This document shows positions 1 to 8,320 of a DNA stretch of 64,000 nt, piece after piece; positions within the stretch are counted from its first letter, which is position 1; every line of letters begins with the position of its first letter. Below the pieces are notes generated by a model. It had not been told where the DNA came from. It was given only the letters and a program-made list of their open reading frames with translations, and ran no database searches. Position numbers and translations under genes: made by a program. The DNA comes from Azoarcus sp. DN11 (GTDB lineage: Bacteria > Pseudomonadota > Gammaproteobacteria > Burkholderiales > Rhodocyclaceae): assembly GCF_003628555.1 (NCBI RefSeq), contig NZ_CP021731.1, positions 4,340,001 through 4,404,000 on the forward strand. The letters are read 5' to 3'.

Positions 1-1517
1 CGCTCGGTCTGCAGATCCTCCTGTGGTTCGCGTCCGGCGTCGTGATGCTCTACCTGCCCTTTCCCGAGCTCACCGCAGCCGAACGCCTGCAGCACCTGCG
101 ACCGATCCCGGCCGCGTCGGTCAGCGTGTCTCCGTGGCAGGCGTGGTCGGCGCTCGGCTTGCACGGCAACCCGGACGAGCTGCGCCTCACCGCGGCGCCG
201 CAGCGCCCGGCCTACCATTTCCTCGCCGAAGACGGCTGGCGCAGCGTCTGGGCCGACACCGGCGAACCGCGCGCGCCGGTGTCGGCCACCGACGCCGAAG
301 CGGCCGCCCGCAGCTTCGCCGCAATGCCGGTCGGCGCCGCAACCGAGCTGACGCAGGACCAGTGGACCCTCGGGCGCAGCCTCGACCCCTACCGCCCGCT
401 TTATCGCGTACCGGTCGGGGACGCGGCCGCCACCGAGCTCTACGTGTCCGCCCGCACCGGCGAAGTGGTGCGCGACACGACGGCCGTCGAGCGATTCTGG
501 AACTGGCCGGGCAGCATCGTGCATTGGGTCTATTTCAGCCCCCTCCGCACGCACGCGGAACTGTGGCGCCAGCTGGTGCTGTGGCTGAGCGCCGCCGCAG
601 GCCTGCTCGTGCTCACCGGCACCTGGCTCGGCGTGCAGCGCCTGCGCCTGCGTCGGCGCTATCCCGGGGGGCGCGCGACGCCCTACCTGGGGTGGAAGCG
701 CTGGCACCACCTCGGCGGACTCGCAGCCGCACTGTGCACGCTCACCTGGCTGCTGAGCGGCTGGCTCTCGCTCGCCCCCTTCGGCTGGGCGAAAGGCAGC
801 GCACCGAGCCGCGAGGATCGGCTCGCGCTCGCCGACGGCCCGCTGCAACGCGAGGAACTCGCGACACTGCCGGGCCCGCTGATCGCACGGCACACGGACG
901 TGCGCGAAGCGCGCTGGCAGCGCTTCGACGGCCGCGCGCTGCTTCTGCTGCACCGGCCCGATCATCTCCTGCGGCAGCCGCTCGACGGCGGCGCGGCCGA
1001 AACCGGCCCGATTCCCGTCGCGACAATGCTCGCCGCCGCCCCGCGCCTGCGCCGTGACGATCGCATCCGCGACGCCGCGCGCCTCGACGCGGGCGACAAC
1101 TACTACTACAGGCAGCATCCCGGCCTGCCCTTCCCGGTGCTGCGCGTGCGCTTCGACGACGCGGCGAACAACGCCTTCTACCTCGACCTCGCCACAGGGC
1201 GTATCGCCGCGCGCCTCGACGACGACGGCCGGCGCCACCGCTGGCTCTTCAACGCCCTCCATCGCCTCGATTTCCCCCCGCTCGACTCGTCCCGCCCCTT
1301 GCGCTACGCTCTTGTCATCGCCCTGTCCGCGCTCGGCGCCGCACTCGGCGCCAGCGGCTGCGTACTGTCATGGCGTCGAATACGGCGCCACCGCCGAAGT
1401 GCGGCCGGCAATAGCAATACGTATGCATATTCAAGCAATACGCATGCGTACGGATATGCATATCGTCGCAGCGGAATCGATGCACCGGCAATCGACACCA
1501 GGGAGAGGGAATCATGA
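1..1517 (+). CDS. PepSY-associated transmembrane protein (5' end missing)
   Basis: The reading frame is open from base 3, so the start lies left of the window; about 505 residues are visible. The visible start is a membrane segment (LQILLWFASGVVMLYLPF). A soluble PepSY-type region follows. Two more hydrophobic segments lie near nt 570-640 and 715-790, and a last one (YALVIALSALGAALGASG) near nt 1303-1360. This layout is that of PepSY-TM (PiuB-like) inner-membrane proteins, which often accompany TonB-dependent siderophore receptors, so it may belong with the siderophore operon to the right. The tail after the last helix is odd: a Tyr/Asn/Ala-rich stretch encoded by a palindrome cluster. The stop overlaps the next start (ATGA). 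Function is inferred; no catalytic motif is visible. Confidence 0.8.
   Translation, partial: LGLQILLWFASGVVMLYLPFPELTAAERLQHLRPIPAASVSVSPWQAWSALGLHGNPDELRLTAAPQRPAYHFLAEDGWRSVWADTGEPRAPVSATDAEAAARSFAAMPVGAATELTQDQWTLGRSLDPYRPLYRVPVGDAAATELYVSARTGEVVRDTTAVERFWNWPGSIVHWVYFSPLRTHAELWRQLVLWLSAAAGLLVLTGTWLGVQRLRLRRRYPGGRATPYLGWKRWHHLGGLAAALCTLTWLLSGWLSLAPFGWAKGSAPSREDRLALADGPLQREELATLPGPLIARHTDVREARWQRFDGRALLLLHRPDHLLRQPLDGGAAETGPIPVATMLAAAPRLRRDDRIRDAARLDAGDNYYYRQHPGLPFPVLRVRFDDAANNAFYLDLATGRIAARLDDDGRRHRWLFNALHRLDFPPLDSSRPLRYALVIALSALGAALGASGCVLSWRRIRRHRRSAAGNSNTYAYSSNTHAYGYAYRRSGIDAPAIDTRERES
1413..1464. repeat. Cluster of short palindromes and an imperfect direct repeat
   Basis: Within about 50 bp there are perfect dyads at 1417-1424 (ATACGTAT), 1422-1429 (TATGCATA), 1439-1450 (TACGCATGCGTA) and 1453-1464 (GATATGCATATC). 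The stretch AGCAATACGTATGCATAT recurs imperfectly from 1434. It is AT-rich in a GC-rich region and ends about 50 bp before the CoA-transferase start. It may be an operator for that gene or a decayed repeat; the sequence alone does not decide. Confidence 0.55.
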
Positions 1518-2809
1518 ACGTACACGTCCAGTATCAGCAGAAAAGGATGAGCGCCGCGGACGCTGCCGGACTCGTGCAATCCGGCGACACGATCGTCGTA
1601 CCCACCGGCGTCGGGGAGCCGCCCACGCTGCTCGAAGCCCTCTCATCGCGCCGCCAGAGCCTCGAAGGCGTCGTCGTCAGCCAGATCCTGCCGCTGCGCA
1701 AGTTCGGCTACTACGATCCCGAGACCGTCGCCAACGTGCGCCACAGCGCCTACTTCTTCGGCGGCGCCTCGCGCCCGGGCGGCCAGGCGGGCTGGGTGGA
1801 CTTCCTGCCCAACTACTTCTCCGAGATCCCGCAGCTCATCGAGCGCGGCCTGACGCCGGCCGACGTCGTGTTCTCGATGGCCTCGCCGATGGACGAGCAC
1901 GGCTGGCTCGCGCTCTCGCTTGCGCCCGACTACACGATGGCCGCGGTGAAGAAGGCGCGCGCGGTGATCCTCGAAGTGAATCCGAACGTCCCCTTCGCCT
2001 ACGGCGACTGCCACATCCACATCTCGCAGGTCGCGGCACTGGTCGAAAGCGACGCCCCCATCCTCGAAGTCGGCCTGCCGACGATCGGGCCGGTGCAGGA
2101 AGCGATCGGCAAGTACATCGCCGACCTCATCGACGACGGCGCGACGCTGCAGATCGGCTACGGCGGCATCCCCGACGCGGTCGTGATGCAGCTCAAGCAC
2201 AAGCACGACCTCGGCATCCACACCGAGATGATCGGCGACGGCATCCTGTCGCTGATCGAATCCGGCGCCGTGACGAACCGCCGCAAGACGCTCAAGCCCG
2301 GCAAGATCCTCGCGACCTTCGCGCTCGGCTCGAACAAGCTCTACCAGTACATGCACCGCAACCCGACGCTGGAGATGCACCCCGTCGACGTCACCAACGA
2401 CCCGTACTACGCCGCGCAGAACGACAACCTCGTCGCGATCAACGCGACGATGCAGGTCGACTTCCTCGGCCAGTGCGGTTCGGAAAGCCTCGGCCCCTCG
2501 CCCTACTCCGGCACCGGCGGCCAGGTCGATTTCGTGCGCGCAGCCAACCGCTCCAACGGCGGCAAGGCCTTCATCGTGCTGCCCTCCACCGCCAAGGACG
2601 ACACGATCTCGCGCATCGTGCCGACGCTGACGCCGGGCACGCACGTCACGACGAGCAAGAACGACATCAACTACGTCGTCACCGAGTACGGCGTCGCGCA
2701 ACTGCGCGGCAAGACGGCGAAGCAGCGTTGCGAAGCGCTGATCGCCATCGCGCATCCGGACTTCCGCGGGGAACTGCGGGAAGCCGCGAAGCGGATGAAC
2801 CTGCTGTAA
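1514..2809 (+). CDS. Acetyl-CoA hydrolase/transferase family CoA-transferase (4-hydroxybutyrate/butyryl-CoA type)
   Basis: This 431-residue protein has the length and two-domain layout of 4-hydroxybutyrate (or butyryl-CoA):acetate CoA-transferases of family I. These swap CoA between an acyl-CoA and a carboxylate through a glutamyl-CoA thioester. Glu238 in GIHTEMIGDG matches the catalytic Glu of the clostridial 4-hydroxybutyrate enzyme in position and context. The CoA-binding loop GYGGIPDAV is at about 215-223. The start codon overlaps the stop of the PepSY gene (ATGA), with GGGAGAGG upstream, so translation is probably coupled. The true substrate cannot be read from the sequence. A second, more distant CoA-transferase of the same superfamily lies at 12477-13988. 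Confidence 0.85.
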   Translation: MNVHVQYQQKRMSAADAAGLVQSGDTIVVPTGVGEPPTLLEALSSRRQSLEGVVVSQILPLRKFGYYDPETVANVRHSAYFFGGASRPGGQAGWVDFLPNYFSEIPQLIERGLTPADVVFSMASPMDEHGWLALSLAPDYTMAAVKKARAVILEVNPNVPFAYGDCHIHISQVAALVESDAPILEVGLPTIGPVQEAIGKYIADLIDDGATLQIGYGGIPDAVVMQLKHKHDLGIHTEMIGDGILSLIESGAVTNRRKTLKPGKILATFALGSNKLYQYMHRNPTLEMHPVDVTNDPYYAAQNDNLVAINATMQVDFLGQCGSESLGPSPYSGTGGQVDFVRAANRSNGGKAFIVLPSTAKDDTISRIVPTLTPGTHVTTSKNDINYVVTEYGVAQLRGKTAKQRCEALIAIAHPDFRGELREAAKRMNLL

Positions 2810-2890
2810 ATTGACCTCCGCCCGTTCCGACGAGCAGGCGAATCCGCCCGCTCGTCCCCCGCGCACGTCCCGTTGCCGCAAAATATCGCC

Positions 2891-4030
2891 ATGCAACGCC
2901 GCATCGCCCACCTCGACATGGACGCCTTCTTCGCGTCCGTCGAACTCCTGCGCTACCCGCAACTCGCGGGGCTCCCCGTCGTCGTGGGGGGCCGGCGCGG
3001 CACGCTTGCGGGCGACCGGATCGAGGACTTCCCGCGCCTGCGCGACTACGTCGGGCGCGGCGTCGCCACCACCGCCACCTACCCCGCCCGTGCGCTCGGC
3101 GTGCATTCCGGCATGGGGCTGATGAAAGCGGCCGCGCTCGCCCCCGACGCCATCCTGCTGCCGGCCAACTTCGACGACTACCTCCGCTACTCCCGCCTCT
3201 TCAAGGCGGCCGTCGCCGGGATCGCCCCGTTGATCGAGGATCGCGGCATCGACGAGATCTACATCGACCTCACCGACGTGCCGGGCGAGACGGTCGAGCT
3301 CGCCCAGCGCATCAAGGACGCCGTGCGTGCCGCGACCGGACTCGTCTGCTCGATCGGCATCACCCCCAACAAGCTGCTGTCCAAGATCGCCTCCGACCTC
3401 GAAAAACCCGACGGCCTCACCGTGCTCGACGATGCCGACATTCCGACGCGCATCTGGCCGCTCGCCGCACGCAAGATCAACGGCATCGGCCCGCGCGCCG
3501 GCGAGAAACTCGAAACGATGGGCATCCGCACCATCGGCGAACTCGCCGCCGCGGCGCCGGAAAGTCTGATAGCGGAATTCGGCCAGCACTACGGGCACTG
3601 GCTCACGGAAGTCGCGCACGGGCGCGACGAGCGCCCCGTCGTGACGGAACGCGAAACCAAGTCGATCAGCCGCGAAACCACTTTCGAGCGCGACCTCGAC
3701 GCGCGCGCCGACCGCGACACGCTGACCGAAATCCTCGTGAAGCTGTGCGAGCGTGTCGCCGGCGACCTCAAGCGCAAGGGCTACGTCGGCCGCACGATCG
3801 GCCTCAAGCTGCGCTACGACGACTTCCGCACCGTGACGCGCGACGTGACGAACGAGGAGGCGACCGACGACGCGTCAACCATCCTCGCCGCGGTGCGCAG
3901 CTGTCTCAAGCGCGTGCCGCTCGACCGTCGCCTGCGCCTGCTGGGTGTGCGGGTCGGCACGCTCGCGCCGCCCGGCGAGGCCGGCCCCCGCCCGCCGCAA
4001 CGGGGCGAGAACCTGCGGCTCTTCGATTGA
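2891..4030 (+). CDS. dinB: DNA polymerase IV (Y-family, DinB)
   Basis: This 379-residue error-prone translesion polymerase carries the metal-binding LDMDAFFASVE motif (Asp9, Asp11) and the acidic pair Asp121-Glu122 in RGIDEIYIDLT. The helix-hairpin-helix thumb region KINGIGPRAGEKLETMGI and the C-terminal little-finger domain follow. I start it at the ATG at 2891 because the conserved N-terminus begins there; an in-frame TTG at 2873 would add six residues. Unlike the usual family form, about 18 extra residues (roughly 39-56, rich in Asp and Arg) sit between the first strand and the conserved ATTATYPAR segment. The family normally has SIDE at the acidic pair where this protein has GIDE. It stands alone, convergent with the siderophore operon; no LexA box was recognised. 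Confidence 0.9.
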   Translation: MQRRIAHLDMDAFFASVELLRYPQLAGLPVVVGGRRGTLAGDRIEDFPRLRDYVGRGVATTATYPARALGVHSGMGLMKAAALAPDAILLPANFDDYLRYSRLFKAAVAGIAPLIEDRGIDEIYIDLTDVPGETVELAQRIKDAVRAATGLVCSIGITPNKLLSKIASDLEKPDGLTVLDDADIPTRIWPLAARKINGIGPRAGEKLETMGIRTIGELAAAAPESLIAEFGQHYGHWLTEVAHGRDERPVVTERETKSISRETTFERDLDARADRDTLTEILVKLCERVAGDLKRKGYVGRTIGLKLRYDDFRTVTRDVTNEEATDDASTILAAVRSCLKRVPLDRRLRLLGVRVGTLAPPGEAGPRPPQRGENLRLFD

Positions 4031-4045
4031 TGCCGGAAGACCCGC

Positions 4046-5272
4046 TCAGGGCACCCCGGCCGGCAGGTAGAGCTGCGGCGGATGCGGATGGCGCAGGAAG
4101 TCGTGGTGCGAGATGTGCCACGCGTAGGCGCCCGCGTACGGAAACACCAGCAGATCGCCGACGCGCACGTGCTCGACTGCCGCGTCGCTCGCGAGCACGT
4201 CCTTGGGCGTGCACAGCTGGCCGACGACATTGACGCGCGCCTCGCGCAGTTCCGGCCGTGGCCACGGGTGCGGCCAGTCCTCCACCGCCAGCACGCGGAA
4301 CGGATGGCTGTGGCCTTGCGCGTAGGGCGTGCGGAACTGGTGCGTGCCGCCGCGCGCAACGACGAAGTTGCCGCCGAAAGCCGCCTTCACGTCGAGCACC
4401 TGCATCGCGTAGTAACCGCAGAAGGCACTCACATAGCGCCCGCACTCGAAGCGCACGGCGAGTCCGTCGCGCTGCGCCGACAGCGCCGCGAGCCCCGCGG
4501 CGAAGGCCGGCCAGTCGAACTGGCGCTCCGGCTCGCGGTAATTCACGCCGATGCCGCCGCCGACGTTCACGTGGTCGAGCGCCTCCAGGCGGTACTCGAC
4601 ACGCCAGCGCCGCACCTGCGCGAGGTAGGCTGCGAGCAGGCGCAGGTGCGCGGCGGCGTCGAGCTGGTGCGACATCAGGTGGAAATGGAAGCCGCGCAGC
4701 CGGATCTCGGGGTGCGCAGCCAGCCAGTCTAGGCAGGCCGGCAGCTGGTCGGCCGCGATGCCGAAGGGCGTCGGGCGCCCACCCATCATCAGCGTCGTCG
4801 CGGCCAGGTCGTCGAGCGCGAGATTCACGCGCAACAGCACCGGCGCCACGACGCTACGCTCCCGCGCCAGCCACGCGAGACGTTCGAGCTCGTGGCGGCT
4901 CTCGACGTGCAGCGCGTCCACGCCCAGTTCCAGTGCCTGCGCGAGCTCGGCGTCGGTCTTGCCCGGCCCGCTGAAGATCACCGGCACGTCGGCGAAGCGG
5001 GCGCGCACCCAGGCGAGCTCGCCGCCGGACGAGACCTCGAAGCCGTGCGTGAGCGGCGCGAGCGTCTCGAGCACGGGCAGCTCGGAGTTGGCCTTGATCG
5101 CGTAGAAGAGCTCGAAGCCCGCGGGCAGCGCCGCGCGCATGCCGGCGGCGTGGCGACGCAACGCCTCGAGATCGTACACGTAGGCGCTCAACGGTCCGTG
5201 CGCCTCGCCGAGCGCCGCGCGCAGCCGCTCGAAGACCGGCGTCCAGTGCAGTCCGTCGGGCGTCAGCGCCAT
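4046..5272 (-). CDS. pvsE: PLP-dependent decarboxylase of the vibrioferrin-type siderophore operon (PvsE-like)
   Basis: This 408-residue fold-type III (DapDC/ornithine decarboxylase-like) enzyme carries Lys60 in FYAIKAN for the PLP Schiff base, the glycine loop HVNVGGGIGVNY and the phosphate-binding FECGRY. Near the C-terminus it has Cys in QLCTPKDVL, a variant of the usual CES(G)D motif. It is the last gene of a five-gene minus-strand operon and overlaps the upstream synthetase gene by 10 bp. By order it matches PvsE, which supplies the ethanolamine unit of vibrioferrin from a serine-derived intermediate. SbnH, the citryl-diaminopropionate decarboxylase of staphyloferrin B, is a relative. 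The family is certain; the substrate is inferred from context. Confidence 0.82.
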   Translation of the reverse strand: MALTPDGLHWTPVFERLRAALGEAHGPLSAYVYDLEALRRHAAGMRAALPAGFELFYAIKANSELPVLETLAPLTHGFEVSSGGELAWVRARFADVPVIFSGPGKTDAELAQALELGVDALHVESRHELERLAWLARERSVVAPVLLRVNLALDDLAATTLMMGGRPTPFGIAADQLPACLDWLAAHPEIRLRGFHFHLMSHQLDAAAHLRLLAAYLAQVRRWRVEYRLEALDHVNVGGGIGVNYREPERQFDWPAFAAGLAALSAQRDGLAVRFECGRYVSAFCGYYAMQVLDVKAAFGGNFVVARGGTHQFRTPYAQGHSHPFRVLAVEDWPHPWPRPELREARVNVVGQLCTPKDVLASDAAVEHVRVGDLLVFPYAGAYAWHISHHDFLRHPHPPQLYLPAGVP

Positions 5273-7089
5273 GCCGCCTCCCCGCCCGTCAGCGCGATCG
5301 GGTTCGTCACCGGCACGTAGGTCGAGGCGCGGTCGGCGCGCGCGAAGAAGCGGTTGCTGAAGTTGGTCTTCGCCGGGAAAGGCGCGCCGGCGAGCAGCGC
5401 ATTGATGCGCCGCGCGGAAGCGGCATTGCCGTGGCACGCTTGGTAGCGCTGCAGATGGTGGCGCACGACGGCCCACAGCCGCTCGCCCAAGCCCGCGCGC
5501 GCCGCACCCAGCTGGGCGACGACTTCGCACAGGTTGTTCACGAACACGCAGTAGGCGATGCGCTTCCAGCCGAGCTCCTCGTCGTACCACAGCGAGGCGC
5601 GCGCGCGTTCGCTGATGCCGGGCATCGTCGCCGCGGGATGGCGCCCGGGCGTGAGCTTCACGCCTTCGAAGTCGCGCAGGAAGAGCTGTGCCGGCCAGCC
5701 GTCCTGCAGCCCCAGCACGACGTTCTGCAGATGCGGCTCGAAGACCACGCCGTGCGCGAAGAACAGGTGGAAGACCGGATCGATGAGCTGCTCGACGTAG
5801 GCCGAGAACCAGCGCTCGGTGACCGCCTCGACGCTGCCGCCCTCGCGCGCGGCGAGCCCGGCCAGCAGGCGGCGCATGCGCGCCTCGCCGTAATAGTGGT
5901 TGCCGAACAGCGAGCCCGCGAGCAGCGGCACGCTCGCCGGCGCACGCAGGCTATCGACGCTCGCGCGCAGGATCAGGCCGAAGCCCTCGATCACTTCGCG
6001 GTTGCGCTCGGCGTCGGCGTTCTTGAGGTCGACCGACAGGAAAGCCGGCTCCTCCATCAGCGCGAGGCCCGGAAACAGGCGCGCGAGCTCCGGCTGTAGC
6101 GGCCGCAGCACGCGGTTCACGTGCAGCGCGCTTTCGAGCTCGTACCACGCGTTCTTGCGCACGCAGTTGGTGATGCGGATGTTCAGCGACAGCTTGTAGA
6201 AGTATGGATTGCCGGGCTGGTAAAGAGTGCGGATCGACGAGGTCGGGTAGAACTCGGCCCCCTGCACGCCGAGCTCGCGCAGCCGGCCGCGCGCGAGCGC
6301 CTCGCGCACGAGCGGATGGGCGCGCAGGAATCCGGCCTGCCACGGATGCGCCGGGACGGCGACCCAGCCCTCGGGCACTTCGGGGGCGGCGGGCGCGATC
6401 AGCCGGTCGCAGTCTTGTGCGAGCAGCGATTGCTGCACGACATCCTCGCGCCGCACGGCGAACCACGCCAACGCGAAGCGCGTGCGCAGCTCCGGCGAGT
6501 AGCGGCGCAGGTCGTCCGCGGAAAACCCCTGGCGGCTCTTGGGCGTGGGGTGGAAGGGATGGCCGAATGTGAGCGACTGCTCCGAGTCGAGGTAGGCCTC
6601 GACCGGATCCGCCGGAATCGCGTCGGGCACGGGCAGCGCGAGCGCCGCGGTGCCGACCGCGACGCTGTTGCGGATCTGCGCCATCAGCTCGGCGTTTGGC
6701 GCGGCGTCGTGGCGCAAGCCCGTCTCGCGCAGCAGCAGCGCGGCGAGCCCCTCCCAGTCGAGCAGTCCCCACGGACGGTTCTCCGCCTTGTGGAACACCG
6801 GCGACGTATAGCGGTAGTTGCCGGTCACCGAGGCGCTCTCGACCACCGTCAGCAGGCGGTCGCAGGTGTGCGGCAGCTGCACCTGCAGCACCTGCCCGCC
6901 CTCGCGCTGCAGCGTCAGGCGGATCGCCGCCGGCCAGTCGTTCTGGCCGAAAGGCGGGCCGACGCGCAGCTCGCCTTCGGGCGCGGCGATCTCGCGGCAG
7001 TAGCAGTTCAGCAGCGTTTCCTGGCAGCGGCGCTGCGCCGCGAGGGCCGCCGGGTCGATGTGTTCGGCGGTATTGAGTCCGGATTGCAT
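5263..7089 (-). CDS. pvsD: IucA/IucC-family NIS siderophore synthetase (PvsD-like)
   Basis: The 608-residue product starts at the ATG at 7089, which has GGGAG eight bases upstream. It carries the NIS synthetase ATP-binding signature FGHPFHPTPKSRQGF at about 165-180, the segment KLSLNIRITNCVRKN and the C-terminal ferric-iron-transporter-type domain (FLRDFEG). These enzymes adenylate a citrate or 2-oxoglutarate carboxylate and condense it with an amine or alcohol. It is the fourth gene of the operon, 61 bp after the exporter gene, and overlaps the decarboxylase gene. The order of synthetase, exporter, synthetase, decarboxylase matches pvsB-pvsC-pvsD-pvsE of vibrioferrin. The exact condensation step is inferred. 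Confidence 0.85.
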   Translation of the reverse strand: MQSGLNTAEHIDPAALAAQRRCQETLLNCYCREIAAPEGELRVGPPFGQNDWPAAIRLTLQREGGQVLQVQLPHTCDRLLTVVESASVTGNYRYTSPVFHKAENRPWGLLDWEGLAALLLRETGLRHDAAPNAELMAQIRNSVAVGTAALALPVPDAIPADPVEAYLDSEQSLTFGHPFHPTPKSRQGFSADDLRRYSPELRTRFALAWFAVRREDVVQQSLLAQDCDRLIAPAAPEVPEGWVAVPAHPWQAGFLRAHPLVREALARGRLRELGVQGAEFYPTSSIRTLYQPGNPYFYKLSLNIRITNCVRKNAWYELESALHVNRVLRPLQPELARLFPGLALMEEPAFLSVDLKNADAERNREVIEGFGLILRASVDSLRAPASVPLLAGSLFGNHYYGEARMRRLLAGLAAREGGSVEAVTERWFSAYVEQLIDPVFHLFFAHGVVFEPHLQNVVLGLQDGWPAQLFLRDFEGVKLTPGRHPAATMPGISERARASLWYDEELGWKRIAYCVFVNNLCEVVAQLGAARAGLGERLWAVVRHHLQRYQACHGNAASARRINALLAGAPFPAKTNFSNRFFARADRASTYVPVTNPIALTGGEAAWR

Positions 7090-7150
7090 GGCGATGTCTC
7101 CCAGGGCCGCGCGCGGCGGCCACAACAATGGTCGGATTGCGCGGAGCCTT

Positions 7151-8320
7151 TCAGGCCGCCCGCGGGCGTGGCGCGCGCCGCATGAGCACGGCGAGGTAGA
7201 GCAGCGCCGGCAGCAGCGCCGTCGCGCCGAGCAGGAAGGGCGCGGCAGTCCCCGCCGCCACCGCGATCGCGCCGGCAGCGAGCCCCCCGGCGGCGCCGCC
7301 CCACTTCGAACTGCTCTCGAACCCGCCGAAACTGCGCCCCGCGCTGCCCGCCTCGACGACGCTCGCGACCAGCGCGTGCAGGCCGACGAAGCCGACACTC
7401 ATCGCGACGCCCATCACCAGGCGCCAGCCGACCAGCGCCGGCAGATCGTGACTGAAGGACTGGGCGGCGAGCGCCAGCGCCAGCGCGGCGAAGCCCAACG
7501 CCAGCCCCCCCAGCGAGGGCGCGCCGAGCCACCGGGCGAGCGGCGGCGCAGCCAGCAGATAGACGAGGTGCGGCAGGCCGAACAGCAGGCCGGCAGTGCC
7601 GGCGGTGAGCGCCGGCAGGCGCTGCTGCAGGTCGGCGACGAAATACGGGAAGGTCGCCACCGTCGCGAAGACGAAGACGAACTGCAGCACGTAGATCTGG
7701 CGCGGGCTGGCCGGAGCGCGCGCGGCCGGCGCGGCGGCCGGAGCGCCCGCCCGCGCCGCCGCGCCGCCCGCGGGCAGCAGCGCGACGAGCAGCGCCGCCG
7801 CGAGCGGCAGCAGCGCGAGCCAGCGATAGAGCTCGATCGGCGAGCGCTCGCCGATCCACAGGCCGAGGCAGGCCGGCGCGGCGACCAGCGCGGCGCGCGC
7901 CGACCACTGCATCGCGGTGAGGCTGCGCACGAGCGCCGCGCCGCTGGCGATGGTCGCCAGATACGCGTTGGACGCCGCGAACGTGCCGCCGAGCACCCCC
8001 TGCAGGACGAGCGCGGCGAAGAAGCCGCTGGTGCTCGTCGCGAAGCCCGCCAGCAGGAAGCTCAGCGCGAGCCCGAGTTGCGCGCGCACGAGCAGCGGCT
8101 TCTTGCCGTAGCGGTCGGCGAGCCGCCCCCACCACGGCGCCGACAGCGCCGCCAGCAGCGTCGGCACGACGTAGAAGGCGCCGGCGAGCCACGGCCGGTC
8201 GTTGTCGAGCGAGCGCTCGAGGATCAGCGCGAAGAAGGGCGGCATGCCCAGCGCCGCGAAGGATGCGACGAAATGGCACAGCATCACCACGGCGACGACG
8301 GGACGCACCTGCCCGCTCAC
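7151..8320 (-). CDS. pvsC: MFS siderophore exporter (PvsC-like)
   Basis: This is a 389-residue, 12-helix major facilitator. The loop between helices 2 and 3 carries the MFS signature WWGRLADRYGKKP, followed by LLVRAQLGLALSFLLAG. A long Ala/Gly-rich cytoplasmic linker separates the two halves. I choose the GTG at 8320, which overlaps the stop of the upstream synthetase gene (GTGA) and so suggests coupled translation. Its place between two NIS synthetases equals that of PvsC, the vibrioferrin exporter of the inner membrane. The role as exporter is from family and context. Confidence 0.83.
   Translation of the reverse strand: MSGQVRPVVAVVMLCHFVASFAALGMPPFFALILERSLDNDRPWLAGAFYVVPTLLAALSAPWWGRLADRYGKKPLLVRAQLGLALSFLLAGFATSTSGFFAALVLQGVLGGTFAASNAYLATIASGAALVRSLTAMQWSARAALVAAPACLGLWIGERSPIELYRWLALLPLAAALLVALLPAGGAAARAGAPAAAPAARAPASPRQIYVLQFVFVFATVATFPYFVADLQQRLPALTAGTAGLLFGLPHLVYLLAAPPLARWLGAPSLGGLALGFAALALALAAQSFSHDLPALVGWRLVMGVAMSVGFVGLHALVASVVEAGSAGRSFGGFESSSKWGGAAGGLAAGAIAVAAGTAAPFLLGATALLPALLYLAVLMRRAPRPRAA

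Noticed and set aside
1643..3619. 658-codon minus-strand frame opposite the CoA-transferase and dinB
   Set aside because: Runs antisense across two well-supported genes, has no recognisable motif and the composition of a shadow frame.
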